Positions 37,301-45,095 of a DNA stretch of 64,000 bases are shown piece by piece. Position 1 is the first letter of the stretch. Each line of letters opens with the position of its first letter. A program made the translations under genes and the position numbers. The DNA lies in assembly GCF_009601505.1 (NCBI RefSeq), contig NZ_WITC01000018.1:18484-82483 (forward strand), in the 5' to 3' direction. This stretch comes from Sinorhizobium terangae (GTDB lineage Bacteria; Pseudomonadota; Alphaproteobacteria; Rhizobiales; Rhizobiaceae). Below the pieces are notes generated by a model that saw only the letters and a list, made by a program, of their open reading frames with translations, did no database searches and was not told the origin of the DNA.

Positions 37301-37774
37301 ATGCCGTCAGATTTGAAGGAATCGTTTCAACCGTTGCGCCGATTGCTTCGCCTAATCCAGGCCGATGGCGGCCAGTCGCTCGCGGAGCTGGCGGAGAAGG
37401 CCGGCATGTCGCAAAGCTCGGCCTGGCGCCGGCTGCAGGAACTCGAGGCCGATGGCGTGATCCGCAAGCGCGTGGCGCTGCTCGATCCGGCAAAGCTGGA
37501 TCTGAAGCTCTGCATCATCGCCCATGTGACGCTCGAGGATCACCATGACGAGGCGATCGCCTCGTTCTCTGCCGTGGTCAGGGACAGGCCGGAAATCATG
37601 GAATGTTACGCGCTCTCCGGCACGTTCGACTACATGCTGAAGATCCGGGCGGCGGATGTGGAAAGCTATGACGCGTTCATGACGCGCTACCTGATGCGCA
37701 ACCCGCATGTGCGGACGGTGGTTTCGAGCTTCGTGCTGAGGGAGCTCAAGTCGACCACGGAACTGCCGATCTGA
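37301..37774 (+). CDS. Lrp/AsnC-family transcriptional regulator
   Basis: The 157-residue protein has an N-terminal helix-turn-helix (LAELAEKAGMSQSSAWRRLQELEADGVI, described in two parts as residues 27-40 and 41-55) and a C-terminal RAM domain (about 75-150, GTFDYMLKIRAADVESY). The ATG at 37301 follows GGGAGGAAA. Divergence from phhA suggests an aromatic-amino-acid sensor controlling phenylalanine catabolism, which is an inference from position. Confidence 0.9.
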   Translation: MPSDLKESFQPLRRLLRLIQADGGQSLAELAEKAGMSQSSAWRRLQELEADGVIRKRVALLDPAKLDLKLCIIAHVTLEDHHDEAIASFSAVVRDRPEIMECYALSGTFDYMLKIRAADVESYDAFMTRYLMRNPHVRTVVSSFVLRELKSTTELPI

Positions 37775-37793
37775 CTCTTTGAAATTGCGCAAC

Positions 37794-37820
37794 AAAAAAG
37801 GCCGGGACATGCCCGGCCTT
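37794..37820 (-). terminator. Rho-independent terminator of rplM-rpsI
   Basis: A perfect 9-base stem (AAGGCCGGG, 37798-37806, and CCCGGCCTT, 37812-37820) is followed on the minus strand by a run of six U (A at 37794-37799). It begins 24 bases after the rpsI stop and faces the convergent Lrp gene. Confidence 0.88.
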
Positions 37821-37843
37821 GGAAGTGCAGCAACTGCCAGCGA

Positions 37844-38311
37844 TTAACGCTTGGAGAACTGGAACGAACGGCGTGCCTTTGCACGGCCGTACTTCTTGCG
37901 CTCGACCACGCGGCTGTCGCGGGTGAGGAAGCCACCGCGCTTCAGAACAGAGCGCAGGCCCGGTTCGAAGTAGGTGAGAGCCTTGGCAATGCCGTGGCGA
38001 ACGGCACCGGCCTGGCCGGAGAGACCGCCACCGGCAACGGTCGCGTCGATGTCGAACTGGCCGTCACGGGCAGCAGCGACGATCGGCTGCTGCAGGATCA
38101 TCTGCAGAACCGGGCGAGCGAAGTAAGCCGCATAGGGCTTGCCGTTGATGGTGATCTTGCCGGAGCCGGGCTTCACCCAAACGCGGGCGACGGCGTCCTT
38201 GCGCTTGCCGGTCGCGTAGGAACGGCCCTGCGCGTCGACCTTCTTGACGTGAACCGGAGCAGCCGGTTCCGCGGTCGTGGCGATATCCTTGAGAGCGGAA
38301 AGGTCAGCCAT
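37844..38311 (-). CDS. rpsI: Small-subunit ribosomal protein S9
   Basis: S9 is a head protein of the 30S subunit whose C-terminal arm reaches the P-site tRNA. The 155-residue protein has the family signatures [18 protein letters not shown] and [19 protein letters not shown] and the conserved C-terminal [17 protein letters not shown]. The N-terminal 25 residues ([18 protein letters not shown]) are an alphaproteobacterial extension. It follows rplM with two bases between. Confidence 0.98.
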   Translation of the reverse strand: MADLSALKDIATTAEPAAPVHVKKVDAQGRSYATGKRKDAVARVWVKPGSGKITINGKPYAAYFARPVLQMILQQPIVAAARDGQFDIDATVAGGGLSGQAGAVRHGIAKALTYFEPGLRSVLKRGGFLTRDSRVVERKKYGRAKARRSFQFSKR

Positions 38312-38313
38312 TA

Positions 38314-38778
38314 TCAGGCGCTCCTTGTGTTCTTGCTGTTCAGCTTGGCGACGTCGAGGACGGTCGGCTGCTGTGCTTCATGCGGGTGGTTGGAGCCGGC
38401 GTAGACACGCAGGTTCTTCATCTGGCGACGGCCGAGCGGGCCGCGCGGAACCATGCGCTCAACGGCCTTCTCGATGACGCGCTCCGGGAAGCGGCCTTCG
38501 ATGATCTGGCGTGCGGTGCGCTCCTTGATGCCGCCCGGGTAACCGGTGTGCCAGTAGTACTTCTTGTCGGTGTACTTCTTGCCGGTGAGAACGGCCTTCT
38601 CGGCGTTGATCACGATGACGTTGTCGCCGTCGTCGACATGGGGGGTAAAGGTGGCCTTGTGCTTGCCGCGCAGGCGATTTGCGATGATGGAAGCGAGGCG
38701 ACCGACAACGAGGCCTTCGGCGTCGATGAGGATCCACTTCTTCTCCACCTCTGCAGGCTTCTGAACGAAGGTTGCCAT
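38314..38778 (-). CDS. rplM: Large-subunit ribosomal protein L13
   Basis: L13 is an early-assembly protein of the 50S subunit. The 154-residue protein has the signatures [16 protein letters not shown] and [15 protein letters not shown] and [15 protein letters not shown]. The ATG at 38778 gives the standard length; the longer open frame to 38925 is promoter and leader. A sigma70-type promoter and a palindromic leader precede it (separate entries). Confidence 0.98.
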   Translation of the reverse strand: MATFVQKPAEVEKKWILIDAEGLVVGRLASIIANRLRGKHKATFTPHVDDGDNVIVINAEKAVLTGKKYTDKKYYWHTGYPGGIKERTARQIIEGRFPERVIEKAVERMVPRGPLGRRQMKNLRVYAGSNHPHEAQQPTVLDVAKLNSKNTRSA

Positions 38779-38835
38779 ATCTATACTCTTTCGTTGGACC
38801 CGGAAGCGTACCGCCGGGCGTTTCTTGTTGCTTGG

Positions 38836-38857
38836 TTTGACCCGCGGGCGGGTCAAA
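38836..38857. promoter_or_regulatory. Palindrome in the rplM leader
   Basis: TTTGACCCGC and GCGGGTCAAA form perfect 10-base arms with a 2-base centre, inside the transcribed leader of rplM-rpsI about 60 bases before the start codon. It is not a minus-strand terminator because no U-run follows. It may be a ribosomal-protein autoregulatory hairpin or an operator. Confidence 0.4.
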
Positions 38858-38896
38858 AAAGAAGGCGGCCCGAACGGGACCGCGATCTGCGGGCAG

Positions 38897-38925
38897 CTTA
38901 TACGGAAGTGCGAAAATGCCGTCAA
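38897..38925 (-). promoter_or_regulatory. Sigma70-type promoter of rplM-rpsI
   Basis: On the minus strand TTGACG (38920-38925) and TATAAG (38897-38902) are separated by exactly 17 bases. Transcription should start near 38890, giving a leader of about 110 bases. The rest of 38779-39002 shows no gene. Confidence 0.75.
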
Positions 38926-39002
38926 GGGCGTCTTATTGCGTCGCCTAAAAGAATGACGTGTGAAATCAAAGGGTTAGCGATGTGGTTTGTGGATACCACA
39001 AT

Positions 39003-39434
39003 TTAGCGCGGCGGAATTGAATAGGTCGCCGTGGCGTGAGCAACCAGATCGTCCGCACCAACGGGCGTTATCGAAGCGTCGAGAACCGCGAGCCGCTTGC
39101 CGAGTTTCAGGATCCGGCAGGTGCATTCGAGCGGTTCCGGCTCCGGTTTTCGCAGGAAGTTGATGTTCAGATTGGTGGTGACGGCAAGGGGAACCGGGCC
39201 GATATGCGCAATTAACGCGATATAGGCAGAAACGTCGGCAAGAGCGAATAGTGTCGGGCCAGACACTGTGCCGCCAGGACGGATGTGTCGTTCATTCGGA
39301 TCGAGCCGCATCCTTGCAAAGCCCGGTCCGGTATCGGTCACGGCGAAGACCTTGCCGTCCGTGTGGACCTGCGGAAAGTCGGTGTCGAGGAAGCTGTTCA
39401 AGTCATCGACGGTCATGATCGGCTGCAGCTTCAT
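39003..39434 (-). CDS. PaaI-like hotdog-fold thioesterase
   Basis: The 143-residue protein has the hotdog helix region HIRPGGTVSGPTLFALADVSAY (described as residues 50-71) and VTTNLNINFLRKP, typical of PaaI-type acyl-CoA thioesterases. It probably hydrolyses an acyl- or aryl-CoA in the cytoplasm. It is divergent from an enoyl-CoA hydratase gene, which fits CoA-ester metabolism. ATG at 39434 is preceded by GGAGGAAAG; the frame upstream to 39659 is a repeat region. Confidence 0.87.
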   Translation of the reverse strand: MKLQPIMTVDDLNSFLDTDFPQVHTDGKVFAVTDTGPGFARMRLDPNERHIRPGGTVSGPTLFALADVSAYIALIAHIGPVPLAVTTNLNINFLRKPEPEPLECTCRILKLGKRLAVLDASITPVGADDLVAHATATYSIPPR

Positions 39435-39503
39435 CGCTTTCCTCCTCTTTCCCGCCTCCTTTACAAAATGCCCGCGGCGATCGCGCAAGCTGGAAAATGG
39501 TCT

Positions 39504-39606
39504 TACAGCGCCGCGCGTCTTTTGAGACGCGCAAAGGACGCTGTAGCCACTTTGAGTTGCTGCATGTTTTTCCTTAAATCGGATCCGATTTAAGGAAACA
39601 TGCAGT
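39504..39606. repeat. Palindromic intergenic mosaic element, copy A (most complete)
   Basis: Two nested palindromes: TACAGCG (39504-39510) with CGCTGTA (39539-39545) enclosing GCGCGTCT/AGACGCGC, then CTGCATG (39560-39566) with CATGCAG (39599-39605) enclosing CCTTAAATCGG/CCGATTTAAGG. It fills the divergent gap between the thioesterase and the enoyl-CoA hydratase and shares modules with copies at 32977, 42001 and 57299. Confidence 0.8.
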
Positions 39607-39671
39607 AGGGTTGAAAGAGCCGCTTGAGCAGCGTACCACGCGTCACCAACGGCAATCATTCGGAGAAGGTC

Positions 39672-40493
39672 ATGGCGGACGTCGTTTCATTCAGGAAGGA
39701 AGAGCCGAACGGCTTGCTGCTGCGCGAAGTGAACGGCCCGGTCCTGCGGTTGACGCTCAACAACCAGCCAGCGAACGTGCTGTCGATCGCCCTGATGGAA
39801 GCGCTTCTGGCCGAGTTCGATTCGGTTGCCTCTTCGAAGGACATCAAGGTGATCGTGATCGCGGCTGCCGGCAAGCTCTTTTCCGCCGGTCATGATCTCA
39901 AGGAAATGACCTTGCATCGCACCGACGAAGATCGCGGCCGGGCCTTCTTCGAGCGCACCATCCGGCTTGCCGCAGACCTGATGCTGAAGATCACCCGGGT
40001 GCCGCAGGCGGTGATCGCCGAGATCGACGGTCTCGCGACGGCCGCCGGCTGCCAGTTGGTGGCAAGCTGCGATCTTGCGATCTGCACCGACAGTTCAACC
40101 TTCTGCACGCCCGGCGTAAACATCGGCCTCTTCTGCTCGACACCGATGGTTGCGCTCTCGCGCGCCGCCCATCGCAAGCAGGCGATGGAGATGCTGTTGA
40201 CGGGCGAGACGATCGACGCCTCCACGGCCAAGGATTTCGGCCTCGTCAATCGCATCGTGCCGCAGCAGTATCTGCGCCAGGTGGTGGACAAGTATGCCGC
40301 CGTCATCGCCTCGAAGTCGCCGCAGGCACTGAAGATCGGCAAGGAAGCCTTCTATCGGCAGGCTGACCTGCCGATGGCGGAGGCCTATGACTACGCGGTC
40401 GGCGTGATGGTCGAAAACATGCTTGCGCGCGATGCGGAAGAAGGTATCGGTGCCTTTCTCGGCAAGCGGATGCCGGAGTGGAAGGAAGACTGA
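39672..40493 (+). CDS. Enoyl-CoA hydratase/isomerase family protein
   Basis: The 273-residue protein has the crotonase fold: AAAGKLFSAGHDLKEM supplies an oxyanion-hole region and AEIDGLATAAGCQLVASCDLAI the second. The glutamates of true hydratases are not clearly placed at both usual positions, so the exact reaction is open (hydratase, isomerase or hydrolase). ATG at 39672 follows GGAGAAGG. Its divergent partner is a thioesterase. Confidence 0.88.
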   Translation: MADVVSFRKEEPNGLLLREVNGPVLRLTLNNQPANVLSIALMEALLAEFDSVASSKDIKVIVIAAAGKLFSAGHDLKEMTLHRTDEDRGRAFFERTIRLAADLMLKITRVPQAVIAEIDGLATAAGCQLVASCDLAICTDSSTFCTPGVNIGLFCSTPMVALSRAAHRKQAMEMLLTGETIDASTAKDFGLVNRIVPQQYLRQVVDKYAAVIASKSPQALKIGKEAFYRQADLPMAEAYDYAVGVMVENMLARDAEEGIGAFLGKRMPEWKED

Positions 40494-40496
40494 CCT

Positions 40497-41333
40497 TCAG
40501 GCAAGCTTGAGGAGCAATGCGCCGAGCGCGATGACCGATGCGGCGGCGATGCGCCAGACGCTGACGCGCTCCTTGAGGAAGACAACGGAGATCACGACCG
40601 CGAAAAGGATCGATGTTTCCCGAAGCGCCGCGACCGTTGCGACCGGCGCTTTGGTCATCGCCCAGAGCGCCAGGCCGTAGGCGCCGAGCGATCCAGCCCC
40701 GCCGATCAGCCCGCGCCACCATTGCTGGCGGACATGCCGCAACACCGGTTTCACCCCGCGGCGAACAAACGCCCAGGCGAAAAGAAGCACGGGCGGCAGC
40801 AAAGCTATCCATAGCGTGTAGGAAATCGGGTTCCCGGAGAGCCGCGCCCCGATGCCGTCGACATAGGTGTAGCATGCGATCACGCAGGCATTGGCTACCG
40901 CGAGCAGGATCGCATACGCGCCACCCTTGCGGGATTCGAAGGCGAGCGTGAGCACGCCGGTGCAGATCGTCAGGATTCCGGCGACGGCGCCGCGGCTGAG
41001 TTCCTCACCGACAACGATGCTGCTCGTCGAGGCGACGATAAGCGGTGCGACGCCACGCATCAGCGGATAGACGAGACCGATGTCACCGGCGCGATAAGAT
41101 GCCGCCACCAGCTGGAAATAGACGAACTGGAAGAGCGCCGAAACCAGGATCAAGGGCCACGCTTCGGATTTGGGGAGCGGCAGGAACGGCAGGAAAGGCA
41201 CGGCCACGGCGGCCGCGCCGAGCGCCACCATGGCCGCATCCAGCGATTTTTCCGAACCGGCCTTGACGAGTGCGTTCCAGGTTGCGTGCAGAAGCGCCCC
41301 GAAGAGGACAAGGACGATAACATCAAGCGGCAA
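40497..41333 (-). CDS. EamA/DMT-superfamily transporter
   Basis: The 278-residue protein has ten hydrophobic segments arranged as two five-helix EamA halves (FGALLHATWNALVKAGS at the start; EELSRGAVAGILTICTGVL at the end of the first half and FLKERVSVWRIAAASVIALGALLL at the end of the second). Members export metabolites or take up nucleotide sugars; the substrate is unknown. It converges with the hydratase gene with a three-base gap. Confidence 0.88.
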   Translation of the reverse strand: MPLDVIVLVLFGALLHATWNALVKAGSEKSLDAAMVALGAAAVAVPFLPFLPLPKSEAWPLILVSALFQFVYFQLVAASYRAGDIGLVYPLMRGVAPLIVASTSSIVVGEELSRGAVAGILTICTGVLTLAFESRKGGAYAILLAVANACVIACYTYVDGIGARLSGNPISYTLWIALLPPVLLFAWAFVRRGVKPVLRHVRQQWWRGLIGGAGSLGAYGLALWAMTKAPVATVAALRETSILFAVVISVVFLKERVSVWRIAAASVIALGALLLKLA

Positions 41334-41530
41334 AATAGACCTCGGCGGGACGATGTGGAGCGCTCCGGATTTGTGGCGGCGAGCCGAGTGAAAAGCAATC
41401 GGATTCCGTCAGGCGAAGGGAAATCTCCGGGCCGTTGTTGAAATGACCGATGATTCTGCCCGCTTCGGTTGACTTGTGGGCATGCGGGGCCAAGTATCCA
41501 GACGTGTGAATGATCCTTGGATATGCCAGC

Positions 41531-41959
41531 ATGAATCATGATGCCTACCCGGACTACTATCTCGCCGACATCCTGAGCACGACGAAGACGATCGCCCTGG
41601 TCGGCGCTTCGCCAAAGACAGAGCGGCCTAGTCACCGCGTGATGGCATTTCTGTTGCGCAAGGGATATCGCGTGATTCCAGTCAATCCGGGCCAGGCCGG
41701 CAGGACGATCCTTGACCAGCCAGTCGTGGCGAGGCTCGCGGACATCAAGGAGCCTATCGACATGATCGACGTCTTCCGCGCCGCCCACGCGCTGCCCGCG
41801 CTCGTTGACGAAATCCTCGAGCTCCCATCCTTGCCGAAGGTGATATGGGGGCAACTGTCCGTGCGGGACGACACGGCCGCGGCCAAGGCGGAAGCGGCCG
41901 GGATCAAGGTCGTCATGGACCGCTGTCCCGCGATCGAGTATCCGCGCCTGATAGGCTGA
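41531..41959 (+). CDS. CoA-binding domain protein (YccU-like)
   Basis: The 142-residue protein is a single Rossmann CoA_binding domain (TKTIALVGASPKTERPSHRV, VIPVNPGQAG, MIDVFRAAHALPALVDE, CPAIEYPRL), as in YccU of enteric bacteria. The role is unknown beyond presumed CoA or nucleotide binding. ATG at 41531 is preferred over ATG at 41510. A sulfhydrylase gene follows after 120 bases. Confidence 0.88.
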   Translation: MNHDAYPDYYLADILSTTKTIALVGASPKTERPSHRVMAFLLRKGYRVIPVNPGQAGRTILDQPVVARLADIKEPIDMIDVFRAAHALPALVDEILELPSLPKVIWGQLSVRDDTAAAKAEAAGIKVVMDRCPAIEYPRLIG

Positions 41960-42000
41960 CGACCGGGGGTGCCCTGATCGCAGGCGCTCTGCCGATAAAT

Positions 42001-42020
42001 CATGCAGCAATCAAAGTGCT
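42001..42020. repeat. Partial palindromic mosaic element, copy D
   Basis: CATGCAGCAATCAAAGTGCT matches the outer arm and spacer of the mosaic element (compare CATGCAGCAAGTCAAAGT at 57340 and the complement of GCCACTTTGAGTTGCTGCATG at 39546). The matching inner palindrome is absent, so this is a remnant. It lies in the 5' region of the sulfhydrylase gene. Confidence 0.5.
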
Positions 42021-42079
42021 TCAGTGGCCTTGCGGGTCTGATTCCGACGCGCGGCATTGGAGGTTTCAGGGAGAAACGA

Positions 42080-43363
42080 ATGACGAAGGCCGGTCCGGGT
42101 TTCAGCACGCTTGCAATTCACGCCGGGGCCCAGCCCGATCCGACGACCGGCGCACGCGTGACGCCGATCTACCAGACGACGAGCTTCGTTTTCGACGACA
42201 CAGATCACGCCGCTGCACTTTTCGGCTTGCAGCAGTTCGGCAACATTTACACGCGCATCATGAACCCGACGCAGGCAGTGCTGGAGGAGCGCGTCGCAGC
42301 GCTCGAGGGCGGCACTGCGGCACTTGCGGTCGCTTCGGGACATGCGGCGCAGCTTCTGGTCTTCCACACGATCATGCGGCCCGGCGACAATTTCGTCGCT
42401 GCGAAGCAGCTCTATGGCGGCTCCGCCAACCAGTTCGGCCATGCCTTCAAATCGTTCGACTGGCAGGTTCGCTGGGCGGACTGCGCGGATCCCGCAAGCT
42501 TCGATGCCAAAATCGATGAGCGAACCAAGGGGATCTTCATAGAAAGTCTCGCCAATCCCGGCGGCACTTTCGTCGATATCGCGGCAATCGCCGAGGTGGC
42601 GCGCCGGCATGGCTTGCCGTTGATCGTCGACAACACCATGGCGACTCCCTATCTGCTGCGGCCGTTGGAGCACGGCGCAGACATAGTCGTCCATTCACTC
42701 ACCAAGTTCATCGGCGGCCACGGCAATTCGATGGGCGGCATAATCATCGATGGCGGCACCTTCGATTGGTCGAAATCGGGCAAATACCCGCTTCTTTCCG
42801 AGCCGCGCCCGGAATATGCCGGTGTCGTGCTGCACGAGGTCTTCGGCAACTTCGCCTTCGCCATCGCAGCGCGCGTTCTCGGCCTGCGCGATTTCGGGCC
42901 GGCGATCTCGCCGTTCAACGCCTTCATGATCCTGACTGGCATCGAGACGCTGCCGCTGAGGATGCAACGCCACTGCGACAATGCGCTGGCGGTCGCAAAG
43001 TGGCTGAAGGAACGCGACAAGGTATCTTGGGTTCGCTATTCCGGTCTCGAACATGATCCGAACAACGCGCTCCAGATGCGCTATTCTCCAAAGGGGGCGG
43101 GTGCCGTCTTTACCTTCGGCCTCAAGGGCGGCTTTGAGGCTGGAAAACGCTTCGTCGAGGGGCTCGAACTGTTCTCGCACCTCGCCAACATCGGTGACAC
43201 GCGGTCGCTCGTTATCCACCCGGCATCGACCACGCATCGCCAGCTCACGCCGGAGCAGCAGGTCGCGGCCGGTGCCGGGCCCGACGTCATCCGCCTCTCG
43301 ATCGGCATCGAGGACGTGGCCGACATCATCGCCGACCTTGAGCAATCCCTCGCAAAGATCTGA
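42080..43363 (+). CDS. metY: O-acetylhomoserine sulfhydrylase (MetY-type)
   Basis: This PLP enzyme makes homocysteine or methionine precursor from O-acetylhomoserine and sulfide. The 427-residue protein begins GFSTLAIHAGAQPDPTTGAR and has VHSLTKFIGGHGNSMGG, where Lys carries PLP. Family relatives using O-succinylhomoserine (MetZ) are shorter, so MetY is favoured. ATG at 42080 follows AGGGAGA; the frame extends to 42002 through repeat sequence. I looked for a SAM-II riboswitch upstream and saw none. Confidence 0.9.
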   Translation: MTKAGPGFSTLAIHAGAQPDPTTGARVTPIYQTTSFVFDDTDHAAALFGLQQFGNIYTRIMNPTQAVLEERVAALEGGTAALAVASGHAAQLLVFHTIMRPGDNFVAAKQLYGGSANQFGHAFKSFDWQVRWADCADPASFDAKIDERTKGIFIESLANPGGTFVDIAAIAEVARRHGLPLIVDNTMATPYLLRPLEHGADIVVHSLTKFIGGHGNSMGGIIIDGGTFDWSKSGKYPLLSEPRPEYAGVVLHEVFGNFAFAIAARVLGLRDFGPAISPFNAFMILTGIETLPLRMQRHCDNALAVAKWLKERDKVSWVRYSGLEHDPNNALQMRYSPKGAGAVFTFGLKGGFEAGKRFVEGLELFSHLANIGDTRSLVIHPASTTHRQLTPEQQVAAGAGPDVIRLSIGIEDVADIIADLEQSLAKI

Positions 43364-43404
43364 AACGCGATGCGGCCTTTCGGCCCCTTTGACATAGGTG
43401 TCCC

Positions 43405-43749
43405 ATGAGCAATCTCCTGAAGTTCGATCCGTCTACCGTCGACGCGGAGGTTGGAGCGCCGGCGCCCGACCGGCTCATCGCTGGAAATCCCGAGTTTCGT
43501 ACCTGGAACCTGGAGGAGGGGGACGGCGGCCTCTATGCGGGCATCTGGGAAGCGACGCCCGGAAAATGGAAGATCGTCTATGACGAATGGGAGTATTTCC
43601 ACATCCTGTCCGGGCATTCGATCATAACCGAGGAGGGCGGAGAACCCGTCCATCTCAGGGCCGGCGACAGCCTGATGTTGAGACCCGGCTTCAAGGGGAC
43701 CTGGGAAGTCGTTGAAACGACTCGCAAGGACTATGTAATCCGGCTTTGA
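43405..43749 (+). CDS. Small cupin protein (DUF861/Cupin_3)
   Basis: The 114-residue protein is a single short cupin (YAGIWEATPGKWKIVYDEWE, YFHILSGHSIITEEGGEPV, LRAGDSLMLRPGFKGTWEV), as in the Cupin_3 or ethanolamine/ureidoglycine-like group. It begins 42 bases after the sulfhydrylase gene and may share its message. The substrate is unknown. Confidence 0.82.
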   Translation: MSNLLKFDPSTVDAEVGAPAPDRLIAGNPEFRTWNLEEGDGGLYAGIWEATPGKWKIVYDEWEYFHILSGHSIITEEGGEPVHLRAGDSLMLRPGFKGTWEVVETTRKDYVIRL

Positions 43750-43765
43750 AGGCTGATCCCCCCGG

Positions 43766-44992
43766 TCACCAGCCGCCGGTCGACGTGTTCCCCCCGATGT
43801 CGTTCGTCGGATCGTCGTTGCGGATCAGGCTCTCGGAACCGCCCTCGAGCCTGTTGTTGCGCACCACGTTGTTCTGCGCGAAATCGAGATTGCTGGCGCT
43901 GCTGCCGAAGGGATAGGCCGGATCCTTGAAGCAATAACTCCGGTTGCCGTTGCGCGAATTCAGCCAGACTGCCGGCTGCGCGAGGAACGACGATGTGAAA
44001 CGGAAGGTGTTGCCGGTGATCTGGTTGTATTGTGGCTTCTGATGGCGGATCACGCCGCCCTCTCCACAATTCCGGTAGAGGAATATGCCGCCGTTTTCGG
44101 CATGCTGGAACGTGTTGTTGGTAATCCGGTTGTTCGCCGATCCGTCGACGGCGATCAACTCCCTCTTTTCGGTTGTGATCCCGAAGACGTTGTTGCTGAT
44201 CGTGTTGTTGGCGGACTCGGCGTCGAGATAGACGGCGACGGAGGTTGACTTGCCGTTGATCCGCGAATTGACGAGCGCCGTATTCGTCACCCCGGGGCCG
44301 ACGTAGAACGGAATGCCGCCGGGCGCGGTGAAGGTGACGTTCTCCAGGCGCACGTTCCTGGGGGCAGAAGCCTGGGCGAAGGCTGTATGGTCGGGGTTGC
44401 GCGAGGAGGCTTTCATCGTCGCGCCGTCGGCGTTCTCGCCAAGCCCGTAGATCCGGGCGAAACCTTTGATGTTGCAATTGCGTATGGTGACGTTCGTGGG
44501 GACGTCCCAGCTTCCGGACCCGGTCTGGCGGGAGCGAACGACCACCGCGGTTTTCTCCTTCCGCGAAGCGCCGGCGCTGACGTCGAGTGTCCCCCCGCCG
44601 CAATCGAGAACGGATCCGGAAGCGGCGCTTCCTTCGAAGACGATCGGATGGGTGACGACATCGGCCGACGACAGCCGAACGCTGCATTGCAGCGAAACGA
44701 CAGCCGTTCCCGCCGCCTTGAGTCTCGACTGCACATCCGCGTCACAGGCCGGTTTTTCCGCTACGTTCTGTGCCGGCGGAACCGAGGGGCTTGTCGGCAG
44801 CGGAGCCGGATCGGCCGGTGTCGACGGTCCGGTCGGCGGGTCGGTGTCGGGTCGCTGCGCCGCGGGGTACCCCGGCGCATTCCTGAACGCGGCGTCGGCC
44901 ACCATGGCAAGGTCGCTTTGGCAACTGCTCAGCATCAGGCCAGAAACGATCAGGCCGGATACGATCACGCTTGTGCACTTGTTTGGACGCAT
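43766..44992 (-). CDS. Right-handed parallel beta-helix lipoprotein
   Basis: The 408-residue precursor has a lipoprotein signal with Cys at residue 24 (LMLSSCQS), a Pro/Thr-rich linker (about 45-75) and a long region of repeated Asn-rich coils (NTISNNVFGI, NRITNNTFQH, YNQITGNTFRF, NNVVRNNRLEG) typical of pectate-lyase-like beta-helices. It could be a periplasmic or surface polysaccharide-binding or -cleaving protein; catalytic residues are not evident. It ends 17 bases from the convergent cupin gene. Confidence 0.8.
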   Translation of the reverse strand: MRPNKCTSVIVSGLIVSGLMLSSCQSDLAMVADAAFRNAPGYPAAQRPDTDPPTGPSTPADPAPLPTSPSVPPAQNVAEKPACDADVQSRLKAAGTAVVSLQCSVRLSSADVVTHPIVFEGSAASGSVLDCGGGTLDVSAGASRKEKTAVVVRSRQTGSGSWDVPTNVTIRNCNIKGFARIYGLGENADGATMKASSRNPDHTAFAQASAPRNVRLENVTFTAPGGIPFYVGPGVTNTALVNSRINGKSTSVAVYLDAESANNTISNNVFGITTEKRELIAVDGSANNRITNNTFQHAENGGIFLYRNCGEGGVIRHQKPQYNQITGNTFRFTSSFLAQPAVWLNSRNGNRSYCFKDPAYPFGSSASNLDFAQNNVVRNNRLEGGSESLIRNDDPTNDIGGNTSTGGW

Positions 44993-45095
44993 CGTCAGGC
45001 TCCATCGCCGCTCCGTCCGGACCGGAATAGGGCTTTATGGTTAACCGACCCTGAACGCCGCGACCTGCTACATCGGCGACCCCGCCGCCGCGGGC

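Noticed and set aside
41960..42079. SAM-II riboswitch before the sulfhydrylase gene
   Set aside because: The conserved pseudoknot segments are absent; the interval contains a repeat remnant instead.
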